From the NCBI GenBank assembly GCA_963789015.1, contig CAWBIU010000001.1:248001-312000 (forward strand): 64,000 nt of DNA, in the 5' to 3' direction. The translations under genes and the position numbers were made by a program. Source of the stretch: JAOPZW01 sp963789015. GTDB lineage: Bacteria; Actinomycetota; Thermoleophilia; Solirubrobacterales; Solirubrobacteraceae. Below are positions 63,811-64,000 of the stretch, piece after piece; within the stretch, counting starts at the first letter, position 1, and the number at the start of each line of letters is the position of its first letter. The notes below the pieces were generated by a model that searched no databases, was not told the origin of the DNA, and saw only the letters and a list, made by a program, of their open reading frames with translations.

Positions 63811-64000
63811 TCAGCGCCAGTTCTCGAGCAGCTCGTCGTCGCGGACCTCGCGCACCTGGCGCGCGGGGACGCCCATGACGACGGCGCGCGGCGGCACGTC
63901 GCGCGTGACCACGGCGCCGGCGGCGACGAACGCCTCCTCGCCGATCTCGACACCGGGCACGAGCACGGCGCTGCCGCCGACGCGGCAGGCGCGCCGGAAC
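63811..64000 (-). CDS. Hexapeptide-repeat acyltransferase, 3' part
   Basis: Reads in from the right window edge (the first complete codon ends at 63999) to the stop at 63811. The 62 visible residues include CRVGGSAVLVPGVEIGEEAF and the family ending AAGAVVTRDVPPRAVVMGVP, then VREVRDDELLENWR. This is the DapH/WbbJ/PglD-like beta-helix type used for sugar or amino-sugar acylation, fitting the DegT aminotransferase 3 kb away. The N-terminus is outside the window. Confidence 0.85.
   Translation of the reverse strand, partial: FRRACRVGGSAVLVPGVEIGEEAFVAAGAVVTRDVPPRAVVMGVPARQVREVRDDELLENWR

Overview
The window is about 64 kb of very GC-rich DNA. Codons are strongly biased to G or C in the third position, GTG starts are frequent, and neighbouring genes often overlap by four bases (ATGA or GTGA). 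This fits a high-GC actinobacterium. Serine-recombinase-like and SARP-like proteins, a DPM1-like/DUF2304 pair and a Wzm/Wzt export system suggest Thermoleophilia (Solirubrobacterales type), but that placement is inference. No rRNA, tRNA, CRISPR array or replication origin was recognised.

Layout. 1-274: 3' end of a hexapeptide-repeat acyltransferase. 363-8024 (minus): a PucR/GAF regulator followed by an apparent operon of lipoprotein-dependent ABC importer (binding protein, two permeases, ATPase), aldehyde dehydrogenase and crotonase-fold enzyme, probably uptake plus catabolism of an unknown small molecule. 8358-9104: a resolvase-like protein lacking the catalytic serine, beside about 350 bp of strongly structured non-coding DNA. 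9655-13555: PanE-like reductase, a broken gamma-carbonic-anhydrase-like gene, an ACT-domain malic enzyme and a BASS-like membrane protein. 13530-19646 (minus): the pyruvate dehydrogenase complex (E1, E2, and an E3 carrying two lipoyl domains). 19686-26654: DNA repair and housekeeping genes (AlkA, an MBL-like protein, Aat, YqgE, a LigD-type polymerase, an MFS transporter, a family-4-like uracil-DNA glycosylase, DUF72). 26715-35223: BBE-type flavoprotein, SARP-type regulator, Lon, a membrane GAF-PAS-GAF-PP2C phosphatase. 35662-39916: multicopper oxidase, 4-TM protein, signal peptidase I, TatA, haem A synthase. 39978-60914: a surface polysaccharide locus (RmlC, Wzt, Wzm, glycosyltransferases, methyltransferases, two large membrane proteins, DPM1-like/DUF2304 pair, GMD-like SDR, DegT aminotransferase) interrupted by an IS110-family element. 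60925-64000: VOC protein, AraC regulator, a MocR regulator divergent from a small acetyltransferase-like gene, and the 3' end of a second acyltransferase.

How the genes work together. The polysaccharide genes would make activated and modified sugars, assemble a glycan and export it through Wzm/Wzt. The oxidase has a Tat-type leader, so the downstream TatA and signal peptidase are plausible helpers. The PDH genes form a self-contained operon.

Quality caveat. Seven otherwise normal genes contain in total 13 reading-frame breaks. Every one can be repaired by putting back one (once, two) GC dinucleotide to make GCGC, so a systematic sequence error is more likely than 13 mutations. These genes are annotated over their full extent. 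A methyltransferase remnant at 42.9-43.5 kb and the carbonic-anhydrase-like gene at 10.6-11.1 kb look genuinely damaged.
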